From JAIBJN01 sp963775505 (lineage in GTDB: Bacteria > Actinomycetota > Thermoleophilia > Gaiellales > Gaiellaceae): 64,000 nt of DNA. The stretch is taken from positions 186,001-250,000 of the forward strand of contig CAVZIL010000009.1 in assembly GCA_963775505.1 (NCBI GenBank), read 5' to 3'. The position numbers and the translations under genes are program-made. Of the stretch, positions 19,496-28,093 are shown piece by piece (the stretch's first letter is position 1; each line of letters starts with the position of its first letter). The notes under the pieces are model-generated. The model had not been told where the DNA came from. It made no database searches and worked only from the letters and a program-made list of their open reading frames with translations.

Positions 19496-19951
19496 CTAGC
19501 GCCTGAACTGGAGCTCGTGCCAGGACGGCACCGGGGCGAGCTCGAGGAGCGCGCGGCCGCCGTCCGGCTCCCGGTAGCCGAACTCGGCGGTGTCCCCGTC
19601 CCAGTCGATCTCGAGGAGGTTCTCCTTCACGCGCTGGTCGAGCCAGGCGCCGCGGAAGATCAGCTTGCGAAGCCAGTAGACGAGCGACTCGTCGTTCACG
19701 AGCGCGACACGCTCCCAGTGGCGGACGAGGTACTCGCCGAGGCCGCTCTGCGGATCGTCGATGCGCCCGTGCGCTGTCAGCTCGACGAGATCGGCGGTCT
19801 CGGCATCCTCGAGCTCGCCGGGCTGAACGAGCCGGAGCCTGACCGCCGCCGCGTTGACGCGCTGCTCGAAGTCGATCGCGTTGAAGCTGAACCGGTACCC
19901 GAGGAACTCGACGACGTAGTCGTCCCCCGACGTGTAGTTCGACTCGCTCAC
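19496..19951 (-). CDS. hypothetical protein (151 aa)
   Basis: Protein of 151 residues from GTG 19951; a longer TTG start at 20023 would overlap the recJ start codon and adds unconserved-looking sequence. It is acidic and soluble, with aromatic-rich C-terminus (FGYREPDG, VPSWHELQF). It converges with ruvB (4 bp between stops) and is divergent from recJ. I do not recognise a family. Confidence 0.55.
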   Translation of the reverse strand: MSESNYTSGDDYVVEFLGYRFSFNAIDFEQRVNAAAVRLRLVQPGELEDAETADLVELTAHGRIDDPQSGLGEYLVRHWERVALVNDESLVYWLRKLIFRGAWLDQRVKENLLEIDWDGDTAEFGYREPDGGRALLELAPVPSWHELQFRR

Positions 19952-20022
19952 CCCGATCTGAGCATAGCCGCGCCCTTGAGAGCCTGTCGGTCCGTCCGAT
20001 CGCGGCCCTACGGTGGAATGCA

Positions 20023-21894
20023 ATGCACGAGGGCACCTGGACGATTCGTCCGTGCCCCCGCAGGGAGGTACGGGAGCTCGCCGAGGCGCTCGACGTCCGC
20101 GACGCGACGGCAGCCGTCCTCGTCCGGCGGGGATACGGCGACCCCGAGACGGCTCGGGCCTTCCTGGCCGCCGAGTCGCCGGGACACGACCCGTTCCTGC
20201 TCGGCGACGTGGAGCTGGCCTGCGCCCTCATCCGTACGACGATCGCAGCCGGGAGGCGGATCTGCGTCCACGGCGACTACGACGTCGACGGGATCTGCGC
20301 GACCGCGCTCGCGGTCACGGCGCTCCGCAGCCTTGGCGCCGACGTCGAATGGCACCTTCCCAGCCGCTTCGAGGAGGGCTACGGCGTCTCGAGCGAGACG
20401 CTGACGCGTCTCTCTCGCGAGGAGTTCGGCCTCGTGCTGACCGTCGACTGCGGCATTACGGCGGTCGACGAGGTCGCAGAGGCCAGGGCCTCCGGTCTCG
20501 AGGTGATCGTCACCGACCACCACCGGCCGGGCGAGGCGCTTCCGGACTGCCCCGTGGTCGCGACGAGGCCGTCGGCCTACCCGTTTCCGGACCTCTGCGG
20601 AACCGGGGTCGTCTACAAGCTGCTCGAGGCGCTGGGCGTGGAGCGCCTCGACCGCCATGCCGACCTCGTCGCGCTGGCGACGGTGGCGGACGTCGTTCCC
20701 CTCGTGGACGAGAACCGCGCGCTCGTCGCGGCGGGCATGCGTCGGCTGGCGCGAACTGACAAGCCCGGCCTGCGGGCGCTCATGCGGGTCGGCGGCGTCG
20801 ACCCAGCGACGGTTGACACGGGCGCGGTCGCCTTCAGGCTGGCCCCGCGCATCAACGCGGCCGGCAGGCTCGGCCACCCCGGCGCGGCCCTCGATCTCCT
20901 GCTCACGCCGGACGAGGCCGAGGCCGAACGGCTGGCGGGCGAGCTCGAGACGCTGAACCGCGACCGCCAGGCGGTCGAGGATCGCATCCTGCGCGATGCG
21001 ATCCGGCAGGTCGAGGAGTGGCCGGAGCCGAAGCGCAGCCGTCTCGGCTACGTGATCGCAGGAGAGGACTGGCACCGCGGTGTGATCGGCATCGTCGCGT
21101 CGCGGCTCGTCGAGCGCTTCCGCAGGCCCGTCGTCCTGCTCGCCGGAGGAGAGCCGGGCGAGGATTGGGTCGGCTCGGGCCGCTCGGTGTCGTCGTTCGA
21201 CCTGCACGGGGCTCTCGCCGCCTGCTCGCACCTGCTGGGACGCTGGGGCGGCCACCGCGCCGCGGCGGGTCTCTCGATCGCGCCCGGGAACGTCGCCGCC
21301 TTCGCGGACGCGTTCGCCGAGCACGCGAGGGGAATGCTCTCGCCGGAGGATCTCCGGGCCGTGACACCGGTCGACGCGGTGATTCGGGGCAGCGAGCTCA
21401 CCCTCGAGCTCTGCGAGGAGCTCGAGCGCCTGGCGCCCTTCGGCCTCGGGAACCCGAACGTCACGCTCCTCGCCGTCGGTGCCGAGCTCTCCGACCTCGC
21501 GGCGATCGGCGAGGGGAAGCACCTCCGCCTGGCGGTCACGGCGGCCGGCGCCCGCTCGGGCGCGATCGCCTTCGGGCGAGGCTCGGCGCTCGACCGCTAC
21601 CGACAGTCCGGGCGGTACGACGTCGCCTTCCGCCTCGCCGCCAACCACTGGAACGGGTCGGTCACGCCGCAGCTCGTCGTGAAGGAGATCTTCGAGACGC
21701 CGCCGCGCTTCGAGGAGCTGCGACGGGTGCTCATGGCCGAGTGGCAGGCCGAGCCGGAGCGGCGAAGCCCGTGGGCGCGCGAGGTCTTCGCCGAGCTCGG
21801 CCTGGACGACGACGCCGAAGGCTGGCGCCCCCTCGTCGAGTCGCCGGCCTTCCTGGCCGCGCTCCGCGATGAGCCTGCCGCCGCCGCGGCCTGA
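20023..21894 (+). CDS. recJ: single-stranded-DNA-specific exonuclease RecJ
   Basis: Protein of 623 residues. DHH phosphoesterase motifs are clear: HGDYDVDGICATA (motif I) near residue 83, VDCGITA, and DHH at 165-167 in VTDHHRPG. The DHHA1 domain follows with GRSVSSFDLHGAL and the GGHRAAAGLSI motif. It degrades single-stranded DNA 5' to 3' in recombination and repair. TACGGT at 20009-20014 lies 8 nt before ATG 20023. Its last 26 bp overlap the hydrolase gene. Confidence 0.95.
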   Translation: MHEGTWTIRPCPRREVRELAEALDVRDATAAVLVRRGYGDPETARAFLAAESPGHDPFLLGDVELACALIRTTIAAGRRICVHGDYDVDGICATALAVTALRSLGADVEWHLPSRFEEGYGVSSETLTRLSREEFGLVLTVDCGITAVDEVAEARASGLEVIVTDHHRPGEALPDCPVVATRPSAYPFPDLCGTGVVYKLLEALGVERLDRHADLVALATVADVVPLVDENRALVAAGMRRLARTDKPGLRALMRVGGVDPATVDTGAVAFRLAPRINAAGRLGHPGAALDLLLTPDEAEAERLAGELETLNRDRQAVEDRILRDAIRQVEEWPEPKRSRLGYVIAGEDWHRGVIGIVASRLVERFRRPVVLLAGGEPGEDWVGSGRSVSSFDLHGALAACSHLLGRWGGHRAAAGLSIAPGNVAAFADAFAEHARGMLSPEDLRAVTPVDAVIRGSELTLELCEELERLAPFGLGNPNVTLLAVGAELSDLAAIGEGKHLRLAVTAAGARSGAIAFGRGSALDRYRQSGRYDVAFRLAANHWNGSVTPQLVVKEIFETPPRFEELRRVLMAEWQAEPERRSPWAREVFAELGLDDDAEGWRPLVESPAFLAALRDEPAAAAA

Positions 21895-22693
21895 TACCAC
21901 CTCCGTGGGCGCGCTCCGGCTCGAGCGCGGCGACGTCTCCCTACACGCCCTGGACTTCGGCGGGCGCGGGCCGCCTGTCATCCTGCTGCACGGGCTCGCC
22001 GGATACGCGGGGGAGTGGGTCGACACGGCGTCCTGGCTCTGCGAGAGCCATCGTGTCATTGCGCCTGACCACCGAGGACACGGAGAGAGCACTCGCACTC
22101 CTTCAACCGTCGCGCCCGAAGCGTTCGCCGCCGACGTTTCGGCCTGGCTCGATGCGCTCGGTTTCGAGCGCGCCACCGTGTTGGGCCAGTCCTTCGGCGG
22201 GTTGATCGCCTTCCTGACGGCGAGCCGGCATCCGAAGCGGCTCGCACGCCTCGTCGTCGCGGAGGCCTCCCCGGCGCCCGATCCGAGCGCGGAAGCCGAC
22301 GTACGCGGCTGGCTCGAGTCGTGGCCCCTCCCTTTTCCGGACGTTGAGGCGGCGATCCGGTTCTTCGGCGGTGGCTCCGTGCGGGCACGGGCCTGGGCTT
22401 TGGGACTGGAGCGGCGGGAAGACGGGCTGTGGCCCCGCTTCGACCAGGCGACCGTCCTCGAGGCTCTTCGCGAGAGCTCGGGGGAGCATTGGGACGACTG
22501 GGACTCCATCCGCTGCCCGACCCTGATCGTTCGCGGCGAACACGGCATGACCGCCGACGACGCCGAGGCGATGGCTTCTCGGTTGAGTGCCGCCGCGGTC
22601 GAGACCGTGCCGAATGCGGGGCATGATGTTCACCTCGAACAGCCCGCCGCGTGGCGAGCTGTCGTGGAGCCCTTCCTCGCGGCCACGTCGTAG
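21869..22693 (+). CDS. alpha/beta hydrolase
   Basis: Protein of 274 residues. The oxyanion HGLAGYAGEW segment, the nucleophile elbow GQSFGG (Ser near residue 110), the acid Asp and the final His in PNAGHDVHLEQP all match the alpha/beta hydrolase fold. The substrate is unknown; esterase, epoxide hydrolase or haloperoxidase-like roles are possible. Translation is coupled to recJ by a 26-bp overlap. Confidence 0.87.
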   Translation: MSLPPPRPDTTSVGALRLERGDVSLHALDFGGRGPPVILLHGLAGYAGEWVDTASWLCESHRVIAPDHRGHGESTRTPSTVAPEAFAADVSAWLDALGFERATVLGQSFGGLIAFLTASRHPKRLARLVVAEASPAPDPSAEADVRGWLESWPLPFPDVEAAIRFFGGGSVRARAWALGLERREDGLWPRFDQATVLEALRESSGEHWDDWDSIRCPTLIVRGEHGMTADDAEAMASRLSAAAVETVPNAGHDVHLEQPAAWRAVVEPFLAATS

Positions 22694-22738
22694 GTGAAGC
22701 CGTGCCCCAAGGGGGCAGGAGCCCACAACCCAGGAAGC

Positions 22739-22744
22739 TAAGAT
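22739..22744 (+). promoter_or_regulatory. -10 hexamer TAAGAT before rel (leaderless)
   Basis: TAAGAT ends 6 nt before the rel ATG at 22751. A GCCCC-aag-GGGGC hairpin lies about 25 nt further upstream, without a T tract. Confidence 0.5.
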
Positions 22745-22750
22745 GGGCTC

Positions 22751-24967
22751 ATGGCGGGTCAGGTGCTCACCGCGTCCGCCGAACGGCACAGCGAGCCGTT
22801 CGACCAGCTCCTGGCCGAGGTGGCGTCCTACAATCCCGATGCCGACCGGGACCTCCTGGAGCGGGCCTATCGCTTCGCGTCGGAGGCGCACGAGCACCAG
22901 CAGCGCAGGAGCGGCGAGGACTTCATCCTCCACCCGCTCGGCGTCGCTCTGATCCTGGCCGAGCTGCGCAGCGACGACGCGACGCTCGCGGCCGGGATCC
23001 TCCACGACGTCGTCGAGGACACCGACACGACGATCGAGCAGGTCCGCGACGAGTTCGGCGACGACGTGGCGCGGCTCGTCGAGGGGGTCACGAAGCTGAC
23101 CCGGATCCACTTTCAGAGCCGGGAGCAGGCGCAGGCCGAGAACTACCGGAAGATGATCGTGGCGATGGCCGACGACCATCGCGTCATCCTCATCAAGCTC
23201 GCCGACCGCCTCCACAACATGCGGACGATCGAGTACCTCGGCAAGGCGAAGCAGCTGCAAAAGGCGCGCGAGACGCTCGAGGTCTACGCGCCGCTCGCCC
23301 ACCGGCTCGGCATCCACACGATCAAGTGGGAGCTCGAGGACCTCGCCTTCCAGACGCTCCATCCCACCAAGTACGCCGAGATCCGGGCGATGGTCGACGA
23401 GCGTCGCGCCGAGCGCGAGAAGTTCGTCGAGAACGCCGGCAAGGTGCTCAAGCGCGAGCTCGACAAGGCGGACATCCCTGCCGAGATCTCCTCGCGCGCG
23501 AAGCACTTCTACTCCATCTACGAGAAGACGCAGAAGCGCGGGAAGGAGTTCAACGAGATCCTCGACCTGACCGCGATGCGCGTGATCGTCGAGCGCGAGG
23601 GAAAGGAGGGCGAGCGCGACTGCTACGGCGCCCTGGGAATCATCCACTCGCTCTGGACGCCGATGCCCGGCCGCTTCAAGGACTACGTGGCCATGCCCAA
23701 GTTCAACATGTACCGCTCGCTGCACATGACGGTGAACGTCGAGGGAAAGTGGCTCGAGATCCAGGTGCGGACGCGGGAAATGCATCGGACCGCCGAGCAG
23801 GGCATCGCCGCGCACTGGCGATACAAGGACGTAAAGGGCAAGGGGAAGAAGGCGAACGAGGCCGAGCTCGCGTGGATGAAGCAGCTCGCCGACTGGCAGC
23901 GGGAGGAGACGGACTCGCGCGAGCTCGTGCGCGCCTTCCCGGAGCTCGCCCTCGACGAGGTCTACGTCTTCACGCCCAAGGGCGAGGTAAAGAGCCTCCC
24001 CGGCGGCTCGACGCCGATCGACTTCGCGTACTCCGTGCACACCGACGTCGGCCACCGGACCGTCGGCGCCAAGGTGAACGGCCGCATCGTTCCGCTCCAC
24101 TACCGGCTGCGGAGCGGCGACGTCGTCGAGATCCTGACGTCGAAGCAGATGGGCCGTGGGCCCTCGCGCGACTGGCTCTCGCTGGCGGTCTCGTCGCGGG
24201 CGCGCAACAAGATCCGGCAGTGGTTCAGCCGCGAGACCAGGGAGGTCGCCGAGCAACGCGGCCGCGAGTCGCTCGAGAACGCGCTCAAGCAGCACAACCT
24301 CCCGTACAAGAAGCTCTCCGGCTCGCCGCTCCTCGCCGAGATCATCCGCGAGATGGGCTTCAAGAAGGCCGAGGACTTCTACCTCGCCCTCGGCTCCGGG
24401 AAGCTCCAGGTATCGCAGGTCGCCAACAAGGTCCTGCACCGCCTGAAGACGGACGAGGTCGTCGAGGACGAGGCGCTTCCGCGCAAGCCCAAGGCGCGCG
24501 AGGCGGTCGCCTCCCAGAACTTCGGCATCAACGTCCCCGGGATCGAGGACGGGGTCCTCGTCCGCATGGCCAAGTGCTGCACGCCGGTGCCCGGGGACGA
24601 GATCGCCGGCTACATCTCGCTCGGCAAGGGCATCACGATCCACCGGATCGACTGTCCGAACGTGAAGGCGCTGATGCGGAACCCGGACCGGTTCACGCCG
24701 GTCGAGTGGGACGGCGGCACCTCGCAGAGCTTCCGTGTCCAGATCGCGGTCGTCTCCTGGGATCGGCCGCGACTCCTCGAGGACGTCGCCCGCACCTTCG
24801 CGGAGCACGGGACGAACATCGTCGAGTACGGCGGCCACGTCGAGGACCAGATGGCGAAGAACTGGTACGTCGCGGAGGTGGGAGACATCAAGGCGCTGCG
24901 CGCGCTCCTGGGCGCGCTCCGCAACCTGGAGTCGGTCTTCGACGCCTACCGCGTCACGCCGTCCTGA
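22751..24967 (+). CDS. rel: bifunctional (p)ppGpp synthetase/hydrolase Rel
   Basis: Protein of 738 residues. The N-terminal hydrolase HD domain is intact (H61 in FILHPLGVA, H85-D86 in ILHDVVEDT). The synthetase domain follows (SRAKHFYSIYEKT, MPKFNMYRSLH). The TGS domain begins near DEVYVFTPKGEV; a zinc-binding segment has MAKCCTPVPGDEI, and a C-terminal ACT domain ends the protein. It makes and degrades (p)ppGpp in response to starvation on the ribosome. The stop overlaps the next gene's ATG. Confidence 0.97.
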   Translation: MAGQVLTASAERHSEPFDQLLAEVASYNPDADRDLLERAYRFASEAHEHQQRRSGEDFILHPLGVALILAELRSDDATLAAGILHDVVEDTDTTIEQVRDEFGDDVARLVEGVTKLTRIHFQSREQAQAENYRKMIVAMADDHRVILIKLADRLHNMRTIEYLGKAKQLQKARETLEVYAPLAHRLGIHTIKWELEDLAFQTLHPTKYAEIRAMVDERRAEREKFVENAGKVLKRELDKADIPAEISSRAKHFYSIYEKTQKRGKEFNEILDLTAMRVIVEREGKEGERDCYGALGIIHSLWTPMPGRFKDYVAMPKFNMYRSLHMTVNVEGKWLEIQVRTREMHRTAEQGIAAHWRYKDVKGKGKKANEAELAWMKQLADWQREETDSRELVRAFPELALDEVYVFTPKGEVKSLPGGSTPIDFAYSVHTDVGHRTVGAKVNGRIVPLHYRLRSGDVVEILTSKQMGRGPSRDWLSLAVSSRARNKIRQWFSRETREVAEQRGRESLENALKQHNLPYKKLSGSPLLAEIIREMGFKKAEDFYLALGSGKLQVSQVANKVLHRLKTDEVVEDEALPRKPKAREAVASQNFGINVPGIEDGVLVRMAKCCTPVPGDEIAGYISLGKGITIHRIDCPNVKALMRNPDRFTPVEWDGGTSQSFRVQIAVVSWDRPRLLEDVARTFAEHGTNIVEYGGHVEDQMAKNWYVAEVGDIKALRALLGALRNLESVFDAYRVTPS

Positions 24968-25668
24968 TGCCCGAGCGAGACGAGCGCCTCGCGCTGCTCC
25001 GCGACCTCGAGCGGGCGGACGAGGCGGTGGCGGCGGAGCTCGCGGAGCTCGACGAGCTCTACGCCGAGGTCGAGGACGTGCGCACGCGTGCGCTCGAGCT
25101 CCAGGAGCTCTTCGCGAGCCTTCCTGACGCGCGGGTGGCCGCGGCCGAGGCGGTCGTCGAGGCGGAGCGCCGGCTCGCAGAGACTCGTGCCTCCGTCGAG
25201 GAGGCGGCGGGCGAGCTGTCGCAGGCAGAAGCTGACGGGGACCCGGAGCGGCTCGCCGAAGCCCGCCGCTTCGAGCTCCGCGCACGGGACGCGCTTCTCA
25301 TCGCAGAGCGCCGGGCCACGGCGGCGCGAGACCACGCGGGCGAGCTCGAGACCCGCGCCGACGCGGCCGAGCGTGAGACCGCAGCGCTCGAGGCGCGAGC
25401 AAGCGAGCTCGCGGAGGCGCTCCTGGCCCGGCCGCGCCTCACCGAGGACGCGGTTTCCGGCCCGGAGCCCGGAGCAGCGGGCGTCGCGGAGTGGGGGACG
25501 CGCACGCGGGCTGCCCTCCTGGTCGCGCGGAGCCAGCTGGCGGCGGAGCGCGACGCCGTCGTCCGGCAGGCGAACGAGCTCGGGGCGGCCGTCCTCGGCG
25601 AGCCGCTGCCGCCGCAGGGCGCCGCCGCGGTCGCGAGGCGCGTCGAGCGTCAGCTCGGCGATCGCTAG
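24967..25668 (+). CDS. hypothetical coiled-coil protein
   Basis: Protein of 233 residues very rich in Ala, Glu, Arg and Leu with long heptad patterns from about residue 5 to 165. No membrane segment or enzymatic motif is visible. ATG 24967 overlaps the rel stop (ATGA-type overlap), so it is co-translated with Rel. A structural or adaptor role is plausible but unproven. I do not recognise a named family. Confidence 0.65.
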   Translation: MPERDERLALLRDLERADEAVAAELAELDELYAEVEDVRTRALELQELFASLPDARVAAAEAVVEAERRLAETRASVEEAAGELSQAEADGDPERLAEARRFELRARDALLIAERRATAARDHAGELETRADAAERETAALEARASELAEALLARPRLTEDAVSGPEPGAAGVAEWGTRTRAALLVARSQLAAERDAVVRQANELGAAVLGEPLPPQGAAAVARRVERQLGDR

Positions 25669-25701
25669 CTGCTCGCTCGTTCGAGGGACGGGATCACCCG
25701 T

Positions 25702-25732
25702 ATTCGTCACTCGATCGAGTGATTCGTCACTC
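25702..25732. promoter_or_regulatory. palindrome and direct repeats upstream of the GGDEF gene (candidate operator)
   Basis: ATTCGTCACTC occurs at 25702-25712 and again at 25722-25732, exactly 20 bp apart (about two helical turns). Between them is the perfect 16-bp palindrome TCACTCGATCGAGTGA at 25707-25722. The arrangement lies 55-85 bp before the GGDEF start and looks like a transcription-factor site. Confidence 0.5.
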
Positions 25733-25786
25733 CTTCGGGGGATGCGGGCCGGGCGAGCCCCGCCGACGAACCGTGCGAGACGTCAC

Positions 25787-27007
25787 ATGCGCGACGGCGA
25801 CAATCCTCTCGACCGCGGTCTCGGCCGGCAGGCTGCCGGGCTTGAGCTCGTGATCGTCCTGGCGACGCTGGTGCTGGTCGCGGCGCTCGGACAGCCGGAA
25901 GCCGTGGAGCGGAGCGACTGGATCGCGTTCGGGGTCCTGCTCCCCCTCACCGCGATCGCTCACTTTCTCGGCGCCGACCGGACGAAGCACCAGGGCTCGC
26001 AGCTCTCGCTGGCCCCGATCTTCGCGGCCGTCCTCATCCTGCCCCCGTCCCTGTCGACGCTCCTGATCGCACTCGCGGTCGTCCCCGAGGCGCTGCGGAG
26101 GCAGACCGACTGGTACATCCTCGTCTTCAACATCTGCAACCTCGTGGCGCCGGCCCTGCTCGCCCGGGGGGTGTTCGATGCCGTGGACGGCAACACGGCC
26201 GCCGGCTGGACGGCCGGGGCGGCGCTCGCGCTCCTCGCCTTCCTGCTCCTCCACTACGGCCTGCTCGCCGCCGTCCTCCACCTGGCGCGCGGGGTCAAGC
26301 CGACCGACACGATCAGGCTCGACTGCGTGCTCATCGACGCCGGGCTGCTGTCACTCGGCGCCATCGCGGCCGCGCTCTGGGGCGACTATCCCGGCCTGGT
26401 CGCGCTCACGCTCCTGCCCTTCGCCCTCGCCTACCGCTCGCTCGCGATCCCCGCTCTCGTCGAGGCGACGCGGATCGAGCCGAAGACCGGCCTCTACAAC
26501 CCGCGCCACTTCGCAGCCACGCTCGGCCAGGAGCTCGGCCGCACCGGCCGCTTCGACCGGCCGCTCGCCATCCTCATGATCGACGTCGACCACCTGCGCG
26601 AGATCAACAACGCGCACGGGCACGTGGCCGGCGACCGGGCGCTCGTCGCCGTCGCCGAAGCGCTGAAGAGCGCGACCCGGGAGTACGACGTCGCTGCGCG
26701 CTTCGGCGGCGACGAGTTCTGCGTCCTCCTGCCCGAGACGGACCTCGACGGTGCGCTCGTCGTCGCCGAACGGGTTCGCGCGCTGGTGGAGGAGTCGACG
26801 CAGGGCGAGAGCGTCGCCGTGACGGTCTCGATCGGCGCGGTCTCGCACCGCGGCGTCGGCGTCACGGCCGAGGAGCTGCTGTCCGTCGCCGACCGCGCCG
26901 CCTACCAGGCGAAGGCAAGTGGCCGGAACGCGATCGCGTCGGCGCCCGCTCTCGGCCCGGTCGAAGAAGCCGAGCGCCTGCTCGCGGACGCGGCCGACCG
27001 CTCCTAG
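25787..27007 (+). CDS. membrane-bound diguanylate cyclase (GGDEF domain)
   Basis: Protein of 406 residues. Residues about 20-225 hold six or so hydrophobic segments forming an integral-membrane sensor. The GGDEF domain starts near residue 235 (EPKTGLYNPRHF), with the intact signature RFGGDEF (307-311 for GGDEF), so the protein should make c-di-GMP. I see no RxxD inhibitory site before it. ATG 25787 fits the beginning of the first helix. It is monocistronic, with a possible operator upstream. Confidence 0.9.
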   Translation: MRDGDNPLDRGLGRQAAGLELVIVLATLVLVAALGQPEAVERSDWIAFGVLLPLTAIAHFLGADRTKHQGSQLSLAPIFAAVLILPPSLSTLLIALAVVPEALRRQTDWYILVFNICNLVAPALLARGVFDAVDGNTAAGWTAGAALALLAFLLLHYGLLAAVLHLARGVKPTDTIRLDCVLIDAGLLSLGAIAAALWGDYPGLVALTLLPFALAYRSLAIPALVEATRIEPKTGLYNPRHFAATLGQELGRTGRFDRPLAILMIDVDHLREINNAHGHVAGDRALVAVAEALKSATREYDVAARFGGDEFCVLLPETDLDGALVVAERVRALVEESTQGESVAVTVSIGAVSHRGVGVTAEELLSVADRAAYQAKASGRNAIASAPALGPVEEAERLLADAADRS

Positions 27008-27020
27008 GACTCGCGCTCGG

Positions 27021-27524
27021 CTACGGCTCCCAACGCTCGCCGCCGGTGTCCCAGCCGACGAGGCAGTGCGGTGAGATGAGGAGCGCGACGCGCTCGAGGA
27101 ACTCGCGATCCTGGGGGCCGAAGGCCGCCGGGACGTCCGAGTCGATGTCGATCTCGCCGACGACGCGGCCCTCGTAGACGATCGGGACGACGATCTCGCT
27201 TCGGGTCGAGACGAAGCAGGCGAGGTAGCGGTCGTCGGCGTTGACGTCATCGACGATCTCGGTCATCCCGCTCGCGGCCGCCGCGCCGCAGATCCCCTGG
27301 CCGATGGGGATGCGGACGTGATCCGTTGCCTGGGGCCCGTTCCAGGGCCCGAGAACGAGATCCTCGCCCTCCACCACGTAGATGCCGACCCACGAGTAGT
27401 GCTCGAAGCGGTCGTGGAGCACCTCGACGACCTTCCGGAGCACCTCGTCGGCCTCCTGCTCACGGTTAACGATGCGGTCGACGGCCTCGATGCCTCCGCG
27501 GTAGGCGTCGGTCGTCGCGCTCAC
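27021..27524 (-). CDS. GAF-domain protein, free methionine-(R)-sulfoxide reductase-like
   Basis: Protein of 167 residues beginning at GTG 27524, which overlaps the thioesterase stop (GTGA). It consists of one GAF domain: WVGIYVVEGEDLVLGPW, IPIGQGICGAAAA, and RSEIVVPIVYEGRVVGEIDIDSD. The cysteines in GQGICG and YLACF align with catalytic cysteines of free methionine-R-sulfoxide reductases, making that activity likely. A ligand-sensing role is the alternative. Confidence 0.8.
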   Translation of the reverse strand: MSATTDAYRGGIEAVDRIVNREQEADEVLRKVVEVLHDRFEHYSWVGIYVVEGEDLVLGPWNGPQATDHVRIPIGQGICGAAAASGMTEIVDDVNADDRYLACFVSTRSEIVVPIVYEGRVVGEIDIDSDVPAAFGPQDREFLERVALLISPHCLVGWDTGGERWEP

Positions 27525-27988
27525 TCGGCAGGCACCGCCAGCTCGACGTCTGCGCCCTCGAACTCCGCCACGGCCTGCCGGTACGCGTTCGAGATCGGCG
27601 TCGACCGTCGCTCGGGGACGGCGACGAGCACGAGCGTCTGCTCGGCCGTGCACATGAGGAGGTCGTCGTCCACCCGATAGGCGCAGAGCTCGTAGCAGAC
27701 GCTCGTGACGCCGATCCGCTTGATCCGTACGAAGACCTCCAGGAGGTCGTCGAAGCGCGCGGGGGCCTCGTAGACCACCGAGGAGGAGCGCATGACGAAG
27801 TCCTTGCCGACCGCCTCCTTGCGCAGAAGTCCGCGATGCCGCTCGTACTCCACGCGGGCGGTGTCGAAGTAGGGCAGGTACCGGCCGTAGTAGACGATCC
27901 CCTGCGCGTCCGTGTCCGAGAAGCCGACCCGGGCGAAAGCCGAGAACTTGAAGGGAGGCTTGCGGTCGGTCGGCTGCCCGAGCTCCAC
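27521..27988 (-). CDS. acyl-CoA thioesterase, 4-hydroxybenzoyl-CoA thioesterase (YbgC-like) family
   Basis: Protein of 155 residues with the hotdog-fold signature FSDTDAQGIVYYGRYLPYFDTARVEY, including the catalytic Asp. The remainder matches short-chain acyl-CoA thioesterases of the 4-HBT family. The physiological substrate is unclear. It forms a two-gene minus-strand operon with the GAF protein and is divergent from the carboxypeptidase gene. A GGGGTC / GACCCC hairpin at 28003-28021 separates the two directions. Confidence 0.88.
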   Translation of the reverse strand: MELGQPTDRKPPFKFSAFARVGFSDTDAQGIVYYGRYLPYFDTARVEYERHRGLLRKEAVGKDFVMRSSSVVYEAPARFDDLLEVFVRIKRIGVTSVCYELCAYRVDDDLLMCTAEQTLVLVAVPERRSTPISNAYRQAVAEFEGADVELAVPAE

Positions 27989-28002
27989 GGGGCCATCCTA
28001 CT

Positions 28003-28021
28003 GGGGTCGTGAGTTGACCCC
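28003..28021. repeat. GGGGTC-N7-GACCCC hairpin between divergent genes
   Basis: GGGGTC at 28003-28008 and GACCCC at 28016-28021 flank a 7-nt loop. It shares its arms with the GGGGTCtGACCCC motif inside the phosphomannomutase gene at 32149-32161. It could be an operator or a related repeat. Confidence 0.35.
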
Positions 28022-28093
28022 GGTCGTGCGATCTGCCACCCTCTTTGCGTTGCATTCGATTCGGCCCGGGGGAAACGAACAGGGGAGAGGGGC

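Noticed and set aside
20008..25285. Very long minus-strand open frames (800-1060 codons) opposite recJ, the hydrolase and rel
   Set aside because: They are antisense shadows of well-identified genes in high-GC DNA, Arg/Asp-rich and without recognisable domains.
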